Both the position numbers and the translations under genes were made by a program. A DNA stretch of 51,647 nucleotides from Lacticaseibacillus pantheris DSM 15945 = JCM 12539 = NBRC 106106 (GTDB lineage Bacteria; Bacillota; Bacilli; Lactobacillales; Lactobacillaceae): the NCBI RefSeq assembly GCF_001311175.1, contig NZ_BBAI01000016.1, positions 1-51,647 of the forward strand, written 5' to 3'. Shown one piece after another: positions 1 to 8,567 of this stretch. Position 1 is the first letter of the stretch. Each line of letters starts with the position of its first letter. The notes beneath the pieces were generated by a model. That model was not told the origin of the DNA and searched no databases. It saw only the letters and a program-made list of their open reading frames with translations.

Positions 1-85
1 AGCACCCCACGTAAGCCGTAGTTCACCGGCCCGACCAACGCTGCCGCAACCACTATCCTACCGTAGGAACACGGTATCCGTTAGT
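1..85. repeat. F1 large palindromic element, right arm only (cut by window start)
   Basis: Bases 22-47 (CACCGGCCCGACCAACGC and onward) match the right arm of the F1 element at 16021-16044, and the similarity continues to the ACGGTATCCG block and a GCTGTACAAT at 95-104 (compare 16120-16129). The left arm would lie before the window, so folding cannot be checked here. The tatD start is about 55 bases beyond it. Confidence 0.55.
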
Positions 86-140
86 GGGGCAAATGCTGTA
101 CAATGAAAATTGTAGATGTTGCGGAAAGGAACGGAGTGAC

Positions 141-917
141 ATGCAGATTTTTGATTCACATACACACCTTAACGACGCCGCGTACGCTGGGCACGTTGAC
201 GATTTCGTCGCCTCCGCCCAGGAGCTGGACGTGACCGAGATGGCGATTGTGGGCTCCGACACCGACCTCAACGCCGGAGCCGTGCAACTTGCTGCCCGTT
301 ATCCTGGCCTGTACGCGATTGTCGGGTGGCATCCAGAATCCGCCAAGGACTACACCGACGACGCGGAACACGCGTTGCGAGCACAACTGGCACTGCCACA
401 GACCGTGGCCATCGGTGAAATCGGGTTGGACTACCATTGGGACACCTCGCCCCGGGACGTCCAGCGCCGCGTCTTTGCCCGTCAGCTGGCCATCGCCGAC
501 GAACTCCAGCTGCCCGTGTCCATTCATAGTCGCGATGCGTTTATGGACACGTATAGTATCCTGAACCAAAGTCGCGTGCGCACATTCGGCGGCATCATGC
601 ATAGCTTTACCGGTGATGGGACTTGGGCTCGTCGCTTCTTAGAGCTGGGCATGTACGTGTCCTTTTCTGGTATCGCTAGCTTCAAGAATGCTGCGCCTGA
701 GCACGACGCGGTACGCATCGTGCCCGATGACCGGTTGTTGGTCGAGACGGATGCGCCGTACCTGACGCCCGAGCCCTACCGCGGTCGGACCAACCAACCC
801 GGGTATACGCGGTACGTGGTGGAGGCCATTGCGCGGTTGCGGGGGACCACACCCGAGCATATTGCGGCCGTTACCCGACGCAACGCCCACCGCGTCTTTG
901 GTTTGGAGAATGATTGA
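141..917 (+). CDS. tatD: TatD family metal-dependent DNase
   Basis: Predicted 258-aa TatD-type hydrolase, a TIM-barrel metal enzyme reported to act as a 3'-5' exonuclease in DNA repair or RNA/DNA turnover. Visible signatures are the N-terminal metal motif DSHTHLND (residues 5-12), GEIGLDYHW in the middle (third metal ligand), a conserved HSRDAF and the late ETDAPYLTP block with the catalytic aspartate. The ATG at 141 is chosen because QIFDSHTHL is the family start and a purine-rich GGAACGGAG lies just upstream; an ATG at 84 in frame adds 19 unconserved residues. Its stop overlaps the next start (TGATG). The tatD-rnmV-rsmA order is widely kept in Bacillota and suggests one operon for nucleic-acid processing. 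Full length and intact. Confidence 0.95.
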   Translation: MQIFDSHTHLNDAAYAGHVDDFVASAQELDVTEMAIVGSDTDLNAGAVQLAARYPGLYAIVGWHPESAKDYTDDAEHALRAQLALPQTVAIGEIGLDYHWDTSPRDVQRRVFARQLAIADELQLPVSIHSRDAFMDTYSILNQSRVRTFGGIMHSFTGDGTWARRFLELGMYVSFSGIASFKNAAPEHDAVRIVPDDRLLVETDAPYLTPEPYRGRTNQPGYTRYVVEAIARLRGTTPEHIAAVTRRNAHRVFGLEND

Positions 918-1489
918 TGGTAGAACATATTAAACAAATTATTGTGGTTGAGGGTCGCGACGACACCAAGCGCCTGCGTGAGGCGTTCGGGGATGTTGAC
1001 ACCATTGAGACCCACGGGAGTGCGATCAACGACGCCACGCTGGCGCGGATTAAACACGCTCAGGAGACGCGTGGCGTAATCGTGTTGACCGACCCCGACT
1101 TTCAGGGACAACGAATCCGCAAAAAGATTATGGCGGCCGTACCGGATGCCCAACACGCATTCCTGCCGCGTAATCAGGCCGTACCCGAGCGCAGTGGTGG
1201 TTCATTGGGTGTGGAGCACGCCCATGCAGATGACCTGCAGGAGGTTTTGGGGCACCTGTTTACCATGAGTCCGGCCGCCCCAGAAGTTATCACCCGCGAG
1301 GATCTTTGGACAGCCGGACTTTTGAATGGCCCGGATGCTAAACGCCGCCGCGAGTTGCTGGGTGATGAGCTGAACATCGGTTACGCTAACGGTAAACAAC
1401 TGGTGCGTCGCCTGCGCGCCTTTGCCATCTCAACTGAAGAATTTGCTGCGGCGCTACGTCGCGTTAACGAAAGGATCAACAATGACTGA
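917..1489 (+). CDS. rnmV: Ribonuclease M5
   Basis: 190-aa TOPRIM nuclease that performs the final 5' and 3' trimming of 5S rRNA precursors in low-GC Gram-positives. The TOPRIM core is visible: the acidic motif VVEGRDD at residues 10-16 and the DxD-type LTDPDFQGQRIRKKI at about 57-71. The ATG shares its A with the tatD stop codon, so the two are probably translationally coupled; the TTG three bases earlier is possible but less likely. The 3' end overlaps rsmA by 8 bases. Length and gene order match the family. Confidence 0.93.
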   Translation: MVEHIKQIIVVEGRDDTKRLREAFGDVDTIETHGSAINDATLARIKHAQETRGVIVLTDPDFQGQRIRKKIMAAVPDAQHAFLPRNQAVPERSGGSLGVEHAHADDLQEVLGHLFTMSPAAPEVITREDLWTAGLLNGPDAKRRRELLGDELNIGYANGKQLVRRLRAFAISTEEFAAALRRVNERINND

Positions 1490-2369
1490 TATTCCCCGCA
1501 TCGCCACGCCAGCCCGCACCCACGCGATTATGGAGCGCTTTGGTTTTCACACCAAGAAACATTTAGGCCAGAATTTTCTGACTAACCTAGACGTACTGAG
1601 CGGCATTGTTGCTGCGGCCGGAGTCGACGAACACAGCGACGTGATCGAAATTGGGCCCGGGATTGGCTCCCTGACGCAGTACCTCGCCGAAGCGGCACAC
1701 CAGGTGTTGGCGCTGGAAATTGACGAGGCGCTACTGCCAGTGTTAGACGAAACCATGGCCCCTTATCCGAACGTCACCGTCGAGAATCAGGATGTTTTGA
1801 CCGCCAACCTGCGGGCACTGATTGAACAACATTTTGATGGTCAGCACAGTGTCAAAGTGGTGGCTAACTTGCCGTACTACATCACGACGCCGATATTAAT
1901 GCACCTGATGCAGATCGACATCGATTTTGAGTCGATCACCGTGATGATGCAGGGCGAGGTGGCCGACCGGTTGACTGCGCAGCCGGGGAGCAAGGATTAC
2001 AGTAGCTTGTCGATTGCAATTCAGAACCAGATGACCGTACAGGTGGCGTTCACGGTGAACCGCCGTTCCTTTGTGCCCGCGCCAAACGTGGATTCAGCCA
2101 TCATCGTTCTGCAAAGGCGGGCCGAACCACTTGCCGATGTGGACGACCAGGCCGGGTTCAACCGGTTGGTGCGCGGCAGCTTTGCCTCGCGGCGCAAAAC
2201 GCTGTGGAACAATCTCCAGCAGCTGTACGGCAAAGACGCGGATACCAAGGCGGCGATGACGGCGGCGCTGGCAGACAGCGACATTGCACCCGGTTTGCGG
2301 GCGGAGCGGCTGTCGATTACCGACTTTGCACGGCTGTTCAACAGTTTACAGAAACAGCACGTCGCATAA
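1482..2369 (+). CDS. rsmA: 16S rRNA (adenine1518/1519-N6) dimethyltransferase
   Basis: 295-aa KsgA/RsmA, the universal enzyme that dimethylates two adjacent adenines near the 3' end of 16S rRNA during 30S assembly using SAM. It shows the family start KKHLGQNFL (residues 25-33), the SAM-binding IEIGPGIGSLT, the catalytic NLPYY motif (N-L-P-Y) and the C-terminal rRNA-binding domain with RRKTLWNNL. The start is the ATG at 1482 (MTDIPRIATP), which overlaps the rnmV stop. Loss or mutation of KsgA gives kasugamycin resistance in other bacteria. It ends the three-gene operon; a separate promoter precedes veg. Confidence 0.96.
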   Translation: MTDIPRIATPARTHAIMERFGFHTKKHLGQNFLTNLDVLSGIVAAAGVDEHSDVIEIGPGIGSLTQYLAEAAHQVLALEIDEALLPVLDETMAPYPNVTVENQDVLTANLRALIEQHFDGQHSVKVVANLPYYITTPILMHLMQIDIDFESITVMMQGEVADRLTAQPGSKDYSSLSIAIQNQMTVQVAFTVNRRSFVPAPNVDSAIIVLQRRAEPLADVDDQAGFNRLVRGSFASRRKTLWNNLQQLYGKDADTKAAMTAALADSDIAPGLRAERLSITDFARLFNSLQKQHVA

Positions 2370-2448
2370 TCAGAAAAAAATACAGACCAATTTTGTAATA
2401 AAACGACAGAATGCAGTCATACCGGGGACTCCCGGGCCCTTGCCACAC

Positions 2449-2477
2449 TTGCAATTGGGGCTTATTTGTGCTATCAT
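2449..2477 (+). promoter_or_regulatory. Sigma-A promoter of veg
   Basis: TTGCAA (2449-2454), a 17-base spacer and TATCAT (2472-2477), about 22 bases upstream of the veg start codon. This matches a vegetative sigma-A promoter; in B. subtilis the veg promoter is one of the strongest known. Confidence 0.7.
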
Positions 2478-2499
2478 TCATAACCGAAGGGGTGAGCAC

Positions 2500-2748
2500 A
2501 TGCCAATAACACTTGCTAGTATCAAGAACAAACTTGACTCTAAAATCGGTGAACAGATCACCGTGGTTGCCCAGGCAGGGCGGAAGAAAGTCACCCGGCG
2601 CAACGGCATTTTGCGCGAAACTTTCCCAGCCATTTTCGTGGTGGAACTCAATCAGGAAGAAAATGACTTTGAACGGGTTTCGTACAGCTACGCGGACCTG
2701 TTGACGAAGTCAATCGAAATTTCGTTTGACGACGTTGCGACGGCATAA
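2500..2748 (+). CDS. veg: Veg family protein
   Basis: 82-aa small basic protein of the Veg family, which lies downstream of rsmA or yabG in many Bacillota. In B. subtilis Veg stimulates biofilm formation by interfering with the SinR repressor; the role in lactobacilli is not established. The start is the ATG after AAGGGGTGAGCAC, giving MPITLASIKNKLDSKIG. The longer open frame upstream is not needed. It has its own promoter and is followed by a strong hairpin. Confidence 0.9.
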   Translation: MPITLASIKNKLDSKIGEQITVVAQAGRKKVTRRNGILRETFPAIFVVELNQEENDFERVSYSYADLLTKSIEISFDDVATA

Positions 2749-2797
2749 GCCGTAACTGCAACCGAGTCAGCAAACTCAATGATTTTACGTCACGGCA

Positions 2798-2834
2798 AAG
2801 GGCCGGTATCAACGTCATGTTGGTACCGGCCCTT
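2798..2834 (+). terminator. Hairpin after veg
   Basis: An 11-bp perfect stem, AAGGGCCGGTA with TACCGGCCCTT, and a 15-base loop. There is no T-run after it on the plus strand, so it is a weak classical terminator, but its position between veg and the next promoter fits one. Confidence 0.55.
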
Positions 2835-2901
2835 CGTGCACACCATGATATTTAGGGTAAGATAAATAGTGGTACTGACTGTGGAATTGCTTAGGAAGGA
2901 A

Positions 2902-3624
2902 ATGACATTGAATAATACTTTGACCGAGCGACGGGTGTTAGTGATTGGTGGCACGTCGGGTTTTGGCCGCGCGGTGGCCGGCCAAGCGCTTGAAGATGGT
3001 GCAGACGTGACCATTATTGGCCATACGCGCAGCCACCTAGACGAAACTTTGTCCCTTTTAGCTGGTGCTCACGGCGCGCTACTCGACGCGACGGACACGG
3101 CACAATTGTCTGATTGGCTGGCGACGGCGCGTGATTTTGACCACGTTGTTTCTACACTCGGCGGTGCTATGGGCGGAGGCTTTTTGGATCATACTGAACA
3201 GGAAGAGGTTGACGCGATTAGCGGAAAGTTCACGGTGGGGATGCGCGTTGCCCGTGCCGTCTTGCCCCACCTAGGGAATGGTGGGAGCCTAACGTTGACT
3301 GCAGGAGCTGGTGGCCGGCCATATAATGCTTCCGGTGCGGTTGTGGGCAACCAGGCCTTGATGACATTGGTGCAGGGCCTTGCAATTGAGGTGTCGCCGC
3401 ACAAACGGGTAAACGCCGTGGCTCCGTATTGGACACCCACGGGTTTGTGGCGCGGGCTGTCGCAGGCAGAGCTTGACGTCCAGATCGCAGCGCAGGCCCG
3501 GCAGATTCCGCTAGGGCGGGTTGCTTTGCCGGAGGAGGTGGCCGACGCATACTTATTCTTGATGCGTAACCGGTTTGTGACGGGGCAAACGATTTTCGTG
3601 GACGGTGGCGTATCGGCGCTGTAA
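2902..3624 (+). CDS. SDR family protein with atypical active site
   Basis: 240-aa short-chain dehydrogenase/reductase. The N-terminal Rossmann motif GGTSGFG (residues 16-22) is clear, as is the cofactor-side loop VSTLGGAMGGG and a C-terminal GQTIFVDGG typical of the family. The usual YxxxK catalytic pair is not visible: the segment that should carry it reads ASGAVVGNQALMTL, with neither tyrosine nor lysine at the expected spacing. The substrate is unknown; it may be a divergent enzyme or a regulatory NAD(P)-binding protein of the NmrA-like sort. Start: ATG 2902 with AGGAAGG very close; a TTG at 2908 has better spacing and is an alternative. It stands alone between two hairpins. Confidence 0.75.
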   Translation: MTLNNTLTERRVLVIGGTSGFGRAVAGQALEDGADVTIIGHTRSHLDETLSLLAGAHGALLDATDTAQLSDWLATARDFDHVVSTLGGAMGGGFLDHTEQEEVDAISGKFTVGMRVARAVLPHLGNGGSLTLTAGAGGRPYNASGAVVGNQALMTLVQGLAIEVSPHKRVNAVAPYWTPTGLWRGLSQAELDVQIAAQARQIPLGRVALPEEVADAYLFLMRNRFVTGQTIFVDGGVSAL

Positions 3625-3645
3625 ACGGTTGCGGCTGCTAGTGGC

Positions 3646-3690
3646 TGGTCGTACTGGCGCTCAACCTCCGCCACCACGCCAGTACGACCA
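3646..3690. terminator. Strong hairpin after SDR gene
   Basis: A perfect 14-bp stem TGGTCGTACTGGCG / CGCCAGTACGACCA around a 17-base loop, 22 bases after the SDR stop. No T-run follows, so it may be a terminator, an mRNA-stabilising hairpin or a member of the palindromic repeats described elsewhere. Confidence 0.5.
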
Positions 3691-3861
3691 ACGGTAGACT
3701 GTCACCGTTAAATTCAAGGGCGCATCATAATCCAAAGCTACGATGGCAGAACGCATCTAGACGACGCTATACTGCTTGTTTGAGAGAATGGTGAAACATG
3801 TAGCAGTCAGTAATTCAACTGCAATGCACGGGTCAAATAACTAGAGACCACGAACTATCGG

Positions 3862-4050
3862 GAACCCGCGAGTGGACTTTGGGACGGAGGTGTCGTACCC
3901 GTAGACGTGGTTGGCACTGTAGCGGGAGGACGCGTTGGGCGACCGGTGGGCGGACCGGTCTGCCCAACGCGGCCGTCAACCAGTACCGTAGCAATCACAG
4001 CGCAGGGCACGTGAGCCGCAGCCGCAGTCCCAAAGTCCACCCGCGGGTTC
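3862..4050. repeat. F1 large palindromic element (short version)
   Basis: The outer arms pair over 24 bases with one mismatch (3862-3885 with 4027-4050; core GAGTGGACTTTGGGAC). Inside sits a second long hairpin, GCGTTGGGC (3932-3940) with GCCCAACGC (3962-3970), extended by GACCGGT/ACCGGTC around a GGGCGG loop. It lies between the SDR and ispE and has no open frame. It is grouped with F1 by its architecture and GC-richness rather than by sequence, so membership is less certain than for the other copies. Bases 3691-3861 show nothing else. Confidence 0.6.
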
Positions 4051-4132
4051 GTACCCACCTACTTAAACGGGTTACGCTCCAGTTTCTGCCCGTGGGGCTC
4101 CACCCTCTCTCGCATTTTCCCCGCAACTTGCG

Positions 4133-4138
4133 TATACT
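4133..4138 (+). promoter_or_regulatory. Likely -10 box for ispE
   Basis: TATACT at 4133-4138 in TTGCGTATACTAATGC, about 47 bases before the ispE start. No good -35 is seen at 17 bases, so this is tentative. Confidence 0.35.
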
Positions 4139-4184
4139 AATGCTAACAAGTACAACAACGAACATGTAAAGACTGGTGAGGGCT

Positions 4185-5040
4185 ATGGAGATCACCCAAA
4201 AAGCACCGGCCAAAATCAATCTCAGTCTCGACGCGCTTTACCGACACGGCGATGGCGAACATGAGTGGCGTATGGTCATGACCAGCGTCGACCTCGCGGA
4301 CTACGTGTCCATCCGCCCTAGCGCCCGTAAAATTTCCGTGCGTACCGACAGCGGCTTTGTTCCTGAGGACGCCCGCAACCTGGCCTTCCAGGCCGCGCGG
4401 ATTCTACGCCAAGAGGCTGGCATTAATGCCGGCGCATCAATCTACATTGAAAAACATATTCCCGTCGCGGCGGGCCTCGGCGGTGGCTCCGCGGACGCCG
4501 CAGCGGTTTTGCGCGGCCTCAACGAACTCTGGGGGCTCAACTATAGCCGTGAACGCCTCGCTGCCATCGGCCTACGCGTCGACTCCGATGTGCCGTACTG
4601 CGTCTATTCCCAAACTGCCTTAGTGACCGGTCGGGGCGAACGCGTCCAGCCACTGGGCACGCTACCGAATTTTTGGGTGGTACTGGTGAAGCCCGCCATC
4701 TCCGTTACCACCGCTAGAATTCTGAGCATGGTCGATTATCAAGACACGCTGCCCCGTCCCGATACGAATCGCGTTCTGTCTGGCATTGAGCAGTGCAACT
4801 TTGACCTGATGATTTCAGGTATGGGGAACGCCCTTGAAGCGGTGACGGCCGCGCGTTTCCCCGTCATTGAGGAGTTGCAACAACGACTAATTAAGTATGG
4901 TGCCAGCGTCGCCCAGATGAGCGGTACCGGGCCGACCGTCTTCGGCTTATGTCCGACCCGCTCGCGCTGAACGCGTCTACAACAGTATGCGTGGCTTCTG
5001 CAAGGAGGTGTATTTAGTGCGGCCATTAAACATGGGTTAG
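4185..5040 (+). CDS. ispE: 4-diphosphocytidyl-2-C-methyl-D-erythritol kinase, with one apparent frameshift
   Basis: GHMP-family kinase of the MEP isoprenoid pathway that phosphorylates CDP-ME with ATP. Signatures: KAPAKINLSLD at residues 5-15, the ATP-binding glycine loop PVAAGLGGGSADAA and a late SGTGPTVFG. As read, the frame ends early at 4970. Removing one T from the TT at 4947-4948 restores a C-terminus ending ERVYNSMRGFCKEVYLVRP and NMG, stop at 5040, giving the usual length of about 284 aa. The N-terminal ATG (MEITQKAPAK) fits the family; the GTG three codons earlier is less likely. A true frameshift would remove only the tail, but sequencing error is the simpler reading. Confidence 0.9.
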
Positions 5041-5213
5041 CACGCCCACAGTCGCTGGCAATTGTGGGCCAGCAAGAATATTGATGTTACTGAAGAATGT
5101 AAGCCGCCTTCTGGGGACGCGTTAATTTGAATGATGCAGGGGTGGGCAGTCACCAGCGTATCATTGAGATATACACCCTCCGAGGGCGCCTTGCCAAAGG
5201 GGTTGAGGAGAAG

Positions 5214-6091
5214 ATGTCCAAAGAATCTTCACGTCCAGAGACTACCGCAAAACATTTTGCTTTAGGGACGGTATTGAATACAGGCTACACCATCATTGAA
5301 TTAGTATTAGGGGCGATGGTTGGGTCGGTCGCGCTGGTCGCTGATGCGTTGCATAACCTGAGTGATGTTGTCGGGCTGTTGCTAGCGTGGGTGGCCGAAC
5401 TGCTGACTCGACGCCACCCGACTTTGCGCCGGACTTATGGCCTCAAAGGCACAACGATTATGGCGGCCTTAATCAACGCGGTCATGCTCGTTGTCGCATG
5501 GTACTGATTGTGGTCGAAGCCGTGAGCAAGTTGCAGCACCCGGCTCCCGTTGCGGGCTGGTCAGTCGTATTGATTGCCGGAGCCGGCGTGGTGGTTAACG
5601 GGGCCACCGCGCTAATGTTTGGCCGCGGTCACAAAGACCTGAACGTGCGGGGGGCCTTCCTGCACATGGCAGCCGATGCCGGGGTGTCGGTGGCCGTCGT
5701 GGTCGCCGGAATCGTCATGATGGTCACCGGCTGGCGCTGGGTGGACCCCGTCGCGTCACTGATCGTTGCGGGGGCGGTTTTGGGCCTCACTTGGGGCCTG
5801 CTCCGGGACGCTACGAATATGGCGTTGGCCGCCGTACCACGCAGTGTTAACGCCGAACGCGTTGAAGAGGTGATTGCGCGCTGTCCGAGTGTTGTTAGTT
5901 ACCATGACTTGCACATATGGGCAATCAGCACGTCGGATACCGCGTTGACCGTGCACGTCCGCCGGAATACCCACGAACATAACGATGCTTTTCTGGACGA
6001 GCTTGCGGCCAGTATCCGCGAGCAGTGCGGTATTACCCACATCACCATTCAGGTAGAGTATGGTAATAATGATGGTGACAATGCTTACTAG
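5214..6091 (+). CDS. Cation diffusion facilitator (CzcD-like), with one apparent frameshift
   Basis: Membrane antiporter of the CDF family that exports divalent metals (typically Zn, Co, Cd, Ni) in exchange for protons. The first part (5214-5506) has TM1-TM3 with the metal-site motif VADALHNLSD; the second part (from about 5500) has TM4-TM6 with HMAADAGVS, the second metal-site half, and the cytosolic ferredoxin-like domain with HDLHIWAIS. The two parts are in different frames; one base is missing near 5497-5500 (expected junction LVVAMVLIVVEAV). Corrected length is about 292 aa, normal for the family. Start ATG 5214 after GAGGAGAAG. It follows ispE by 173 non-coding bases and ends at a good terminator hairpin. 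Confidence 0.85.
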
Positions 6092-6127
6092 TTAATCCAA
6101 AGTGATGGTGGTAATCAACACCAGGCA

Positions 6128-6171
6128 AACGCGGCGTTAGGGGTCGGCATTCCGGCCACTAACGCCGCGTT
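6128..6171 (+). terminator. Terminator hairpin after CDF gene
   Basis: A 13-bp perfect stem AACGCGGCGTTAG / CTAACGCCGCGTT with an inner GGTCGGCATTCCGGCC. It lies 37 bases after the stop and before the purR regulatory region; the T-tract is poor. Confidence 0.65.
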
Positions 6172-6221
6172 GCTGTCCGGCAATCTGCTGTGGGGGACGA
6201 AAAGTACCGTTTTTGGTAAAC

Positions 6222-6234
6222 AAATGCGAACAAT
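6222..6234 (+). promoter_or_regulatory. Candidate PurBox upstream of purR
   Basis: AAATGCGAACAAT matches 12 of 13 positions of the B. subtilis PurBox AWWWCCGAACWWT. It lies about 100 bases before the purR ATG, consistent with PurR autoregulation. A weaker second half (ATAATCGAATGAT, about 6281-6293) may be its partner, next to the probable -10 TATAAT at 6282-6287. Confidence 0.55.
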
Positions 6235-6334
6235 TACGATTAAATACGCTAACTCACTGGTTTAAAGACGGATATTCAGTTATAATCGAATGATAAAATA
6301 CGTAAAACATTTAGAATCTAAGGAGTGAACAAGC

Positions 6335-7183
6335 ATGAAAACCCGTCGTAGTGATCGACTGATTGATATGACCCGCTACCTGTTGGAGCGGCCCCACACC
6401 CTGGTGCCGTTGACCTTCTTTTCGCGGCGTTACGAGTCGGCTAAGTCATCTATTAGTGAGGACCTGGCCATTATTCGGCGAACGTTTAAGCAGCGTCAGA
6501 CCGGTATTCTCGAGACTGTACCCGGAGCCGCTGGTGGCGTCCGTTACGTGCCCATGATTGGGCTGGACGAGGCCAACGAATTTATCGACGAGATGGCAGG
6601 TCGGCTGGCTGATAGTCAGCGACTGTTACCGGGGGGCTACGTGTACCTGAGCGATTTGCTGGGTACGCCAGACGTACTGCGCCAGATTGGCCGGTTGATT
6701 GCAACACAATACCTCGACTCGCGGGTTGATGCGGTCATGACGGTGGCCACTAAGGGGATTCCAATTGCCCAAAGCGTGAGCCAATACTTAAACGTACCGT
6801 TTGTCATCGTACGGCGGGACTCCAAAGTTACAGAGGGGTCGACGGTTTCGGTGAACTACGTTTCGGGCTCGTCCGACCGCGTGCAGAAGATGGAATTGAG
6901 CAAGCGCTCCTTACGCGCTGGCGAGGGTGTCCTAATTGTGGATGACTTCATGAAGGGCGGCGGTACCGTCAACGGTATGAAGAGCCTGATTGAGGAGTTT
7001 GATGCGGAAACAGTGGGCGTATCCGTCTTTGCAGAAGGCACGTTTAATGGCGACCACATGGTTGATGATTACACGTCGCTACTGAAGGTGGATACCGCTG
7101 ACGCCAAAGATAAAAATATTCATGCGGCCGCCGGTAATTATCTGCAACGTAACGACGACCTGCTCAAGGAGTTGGGTGAGTAA
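6335..7183 (+). CDS. purR: Pur operon repressor PurR
   Basis: 282-aa Gram-positive PurR. An N-terminal winged-helix DNA-binding domain (about residues 1-75) is followed by a PRTase-fold domain that senses PRPP; the PRPP-binding loop VLIVDDFMKGGGT is present. PurR binds PurBox pairs in purine genes and is released by PRPP. Start ATG 6335 after TAAGGAGTGAAC. It has a PurBox-like site upstream, so it is probably autoregulated. The stop overlaps the next ATG (TAATG). purR lies close to ispE and glmU in many Bacillota, as here. Confidence 0.95.
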   Translation: MKTRRSDRLIDMTRYLLERPHTLVPLTFFSRRYESAKSSISEDLAIIRRTFKQRQTGILETVPGAAGGVRYVPMIGLDEANEFIDEMAGRLADSQRLLPGGYVYLSDLLGTPDVLRQIGRLIATQYLDSRVDAVMTVATKGIPIAQSVSQYLNVPFVIVRRDSKVTEGSTVSVNYVSGSSDRVQKMELSKRSLRAGEGVLIVDDFMKGGGTVNGMKSLIEEFDAETVGVSVFAEGTFNGDHMVDDYTSLLKVDTADAKDKNIHAAAGNYLQRNDDLLKELGE

Positions 7184-8417
7184 TGGCGTCATATTTAGGG
7201 CCGATTAAAACGGCCGTCTTCATCTTTCCCTTTCTAGCGGCGTTGCTGAGCTTGCCATTCGCAGTTTTGCAGTATCGGCGGTACGGCAGCGTTTTGTGGA
7301 GCCGCACAATCGTGCTGTTCTCGTTCGTGTTCTACATGCTGTGTGCCTATTTCCTGATCATTTTGCCACTGCCGTCCATTCATGCGGTGGCGGCGCTACA
7401 AACGCCACGGTATAACATTGTCCCGTTCACCTTTGTGCGTGAATTTGTGAAGTATTCGGGCTTTGAGTTAGGTAATTATCACACGTGGATCCAAACGCTC
7501 AAGCAGCCGTCATTCCTGCAGCCAGCGTTTAACCTGATGCTGACCGTACCATTTGGGTTCTACATGCGGTATTACTTCCGGCGTCCATGGTGGCAGGCGG
7601 TCCTGTTGACGTTTGGATTGAGCTTATTCTACGAACTCACGCAGCTGTCGGGCCTGTACTTTATCTATCCGCGGCCGTACCGGCTGTTTGATGTTGACGA
7701 CCTGTTGATTAACACGACGGGGGGCCTCATCGGGTTCTGGCTCACGCCGCTGATTGCGGTGGCGTTCCCGAGTCGGGCAAAGATGGACGAGCGCAGTTAC
7801 GCGCGTGCCGACCGAGTGGGCCCGTTACGCCGGCTGGTTGCTTGGGTGATTGATTACGTGATCATTGCCGGGCTGTTCGGTGTGTTGATTAGCATCGTTT
7901 TGCAACTGACTGTTTTCAAGTCACTGGCCGATAACTGGTTCATCACGAGCCTATTGCCAATGGTGTGTGTGCTGTACCTGGTGCCACTTGGGTTACACGG
8001 ACAGACGTGGGGCAAGAAGCTGCTGCGGATACGCATCGTCGCGGTGGACGGCCAACCACTGACTTGGTGGCGGTTGGCGTTGCGGCAAGGACTCCTGTAC
8101 GTGGTTACGCTACCGTTGTTTGGGGTATGGTTCGACGAATTGAACAACGTATTGGTTCATATCGGGGCCCGCACGCAACTTAACTTGCTGGCCCTCGGGC
8201 TGCTGAGCGCTTCGTGCTGTTCGTAGTCTGGAACTTCTTCTGGCAAATAGTCCGGCGGCGAGAGCGCCTATTCTACGAGGCGTGGTCGGGCACGGAGCAG
8301 GTGGCGATTCGCCCTGATGCAAAGGTGGAGGGGACACCTAAACCGTCTAACACGGAACCGACCGGTCAAACCGTTGACAAGTTGGACAATCCGGATGATA
8401 AGCAAACAGCCAAATAG
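7183..8417 (+). CDS. VanZ-like / RDD-domain membrane protein, with one apparent frameshift
   Basis: Polytopic membrane protein of about 411 aa. Residues 1-190 resemble VanZ (several TM helices, with YELTQLSGLYFIYPRPYR and DVDDLLINTTGG), the family tied to low-level teicoplanin resistance. Residues about 210-370 form an RDD domain (AWVIDYVIIAG, GKKLLRIRIV). The frame breaks near 8210: adding one T (GCTTCG to GCTTTCG) lets it run on through FVLFVVWNFFWQ to a hydrophilic tail ending DDKQTAK at 8417. Translationally coupled to purR (TAATG overlap). The transported or sensed ligand is unknown. VanZ-RDD fusions occur in other lactobacilli. Confidence 0.8.
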
Positions 8418-8426
8418 TCATGACGT

Positions 8427-8459
8427 TAGGGTTCGCCTATGGGTGGACCCTATTTTTTT
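8427..8459 (+). terminator. Rho-independent terminator after VanZ/RDD gene
   Basis: TAGGGTTCGCC ... GGTGGACCCTA followed by seven Ts, ten bases after the corrected stop. It supports 8417 as the true gene end. Confidence 0.85.
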
Positions 8460-8567
8460 GAATTTAGTTCCCGGGTCGGCGTGGGCCTATACCAATCCCG
8501 ACAAAATTCGTATGTATATGCTATTATTACAGGTGCACAAGAACATTAATAAACGGGAGCGAGTTCA

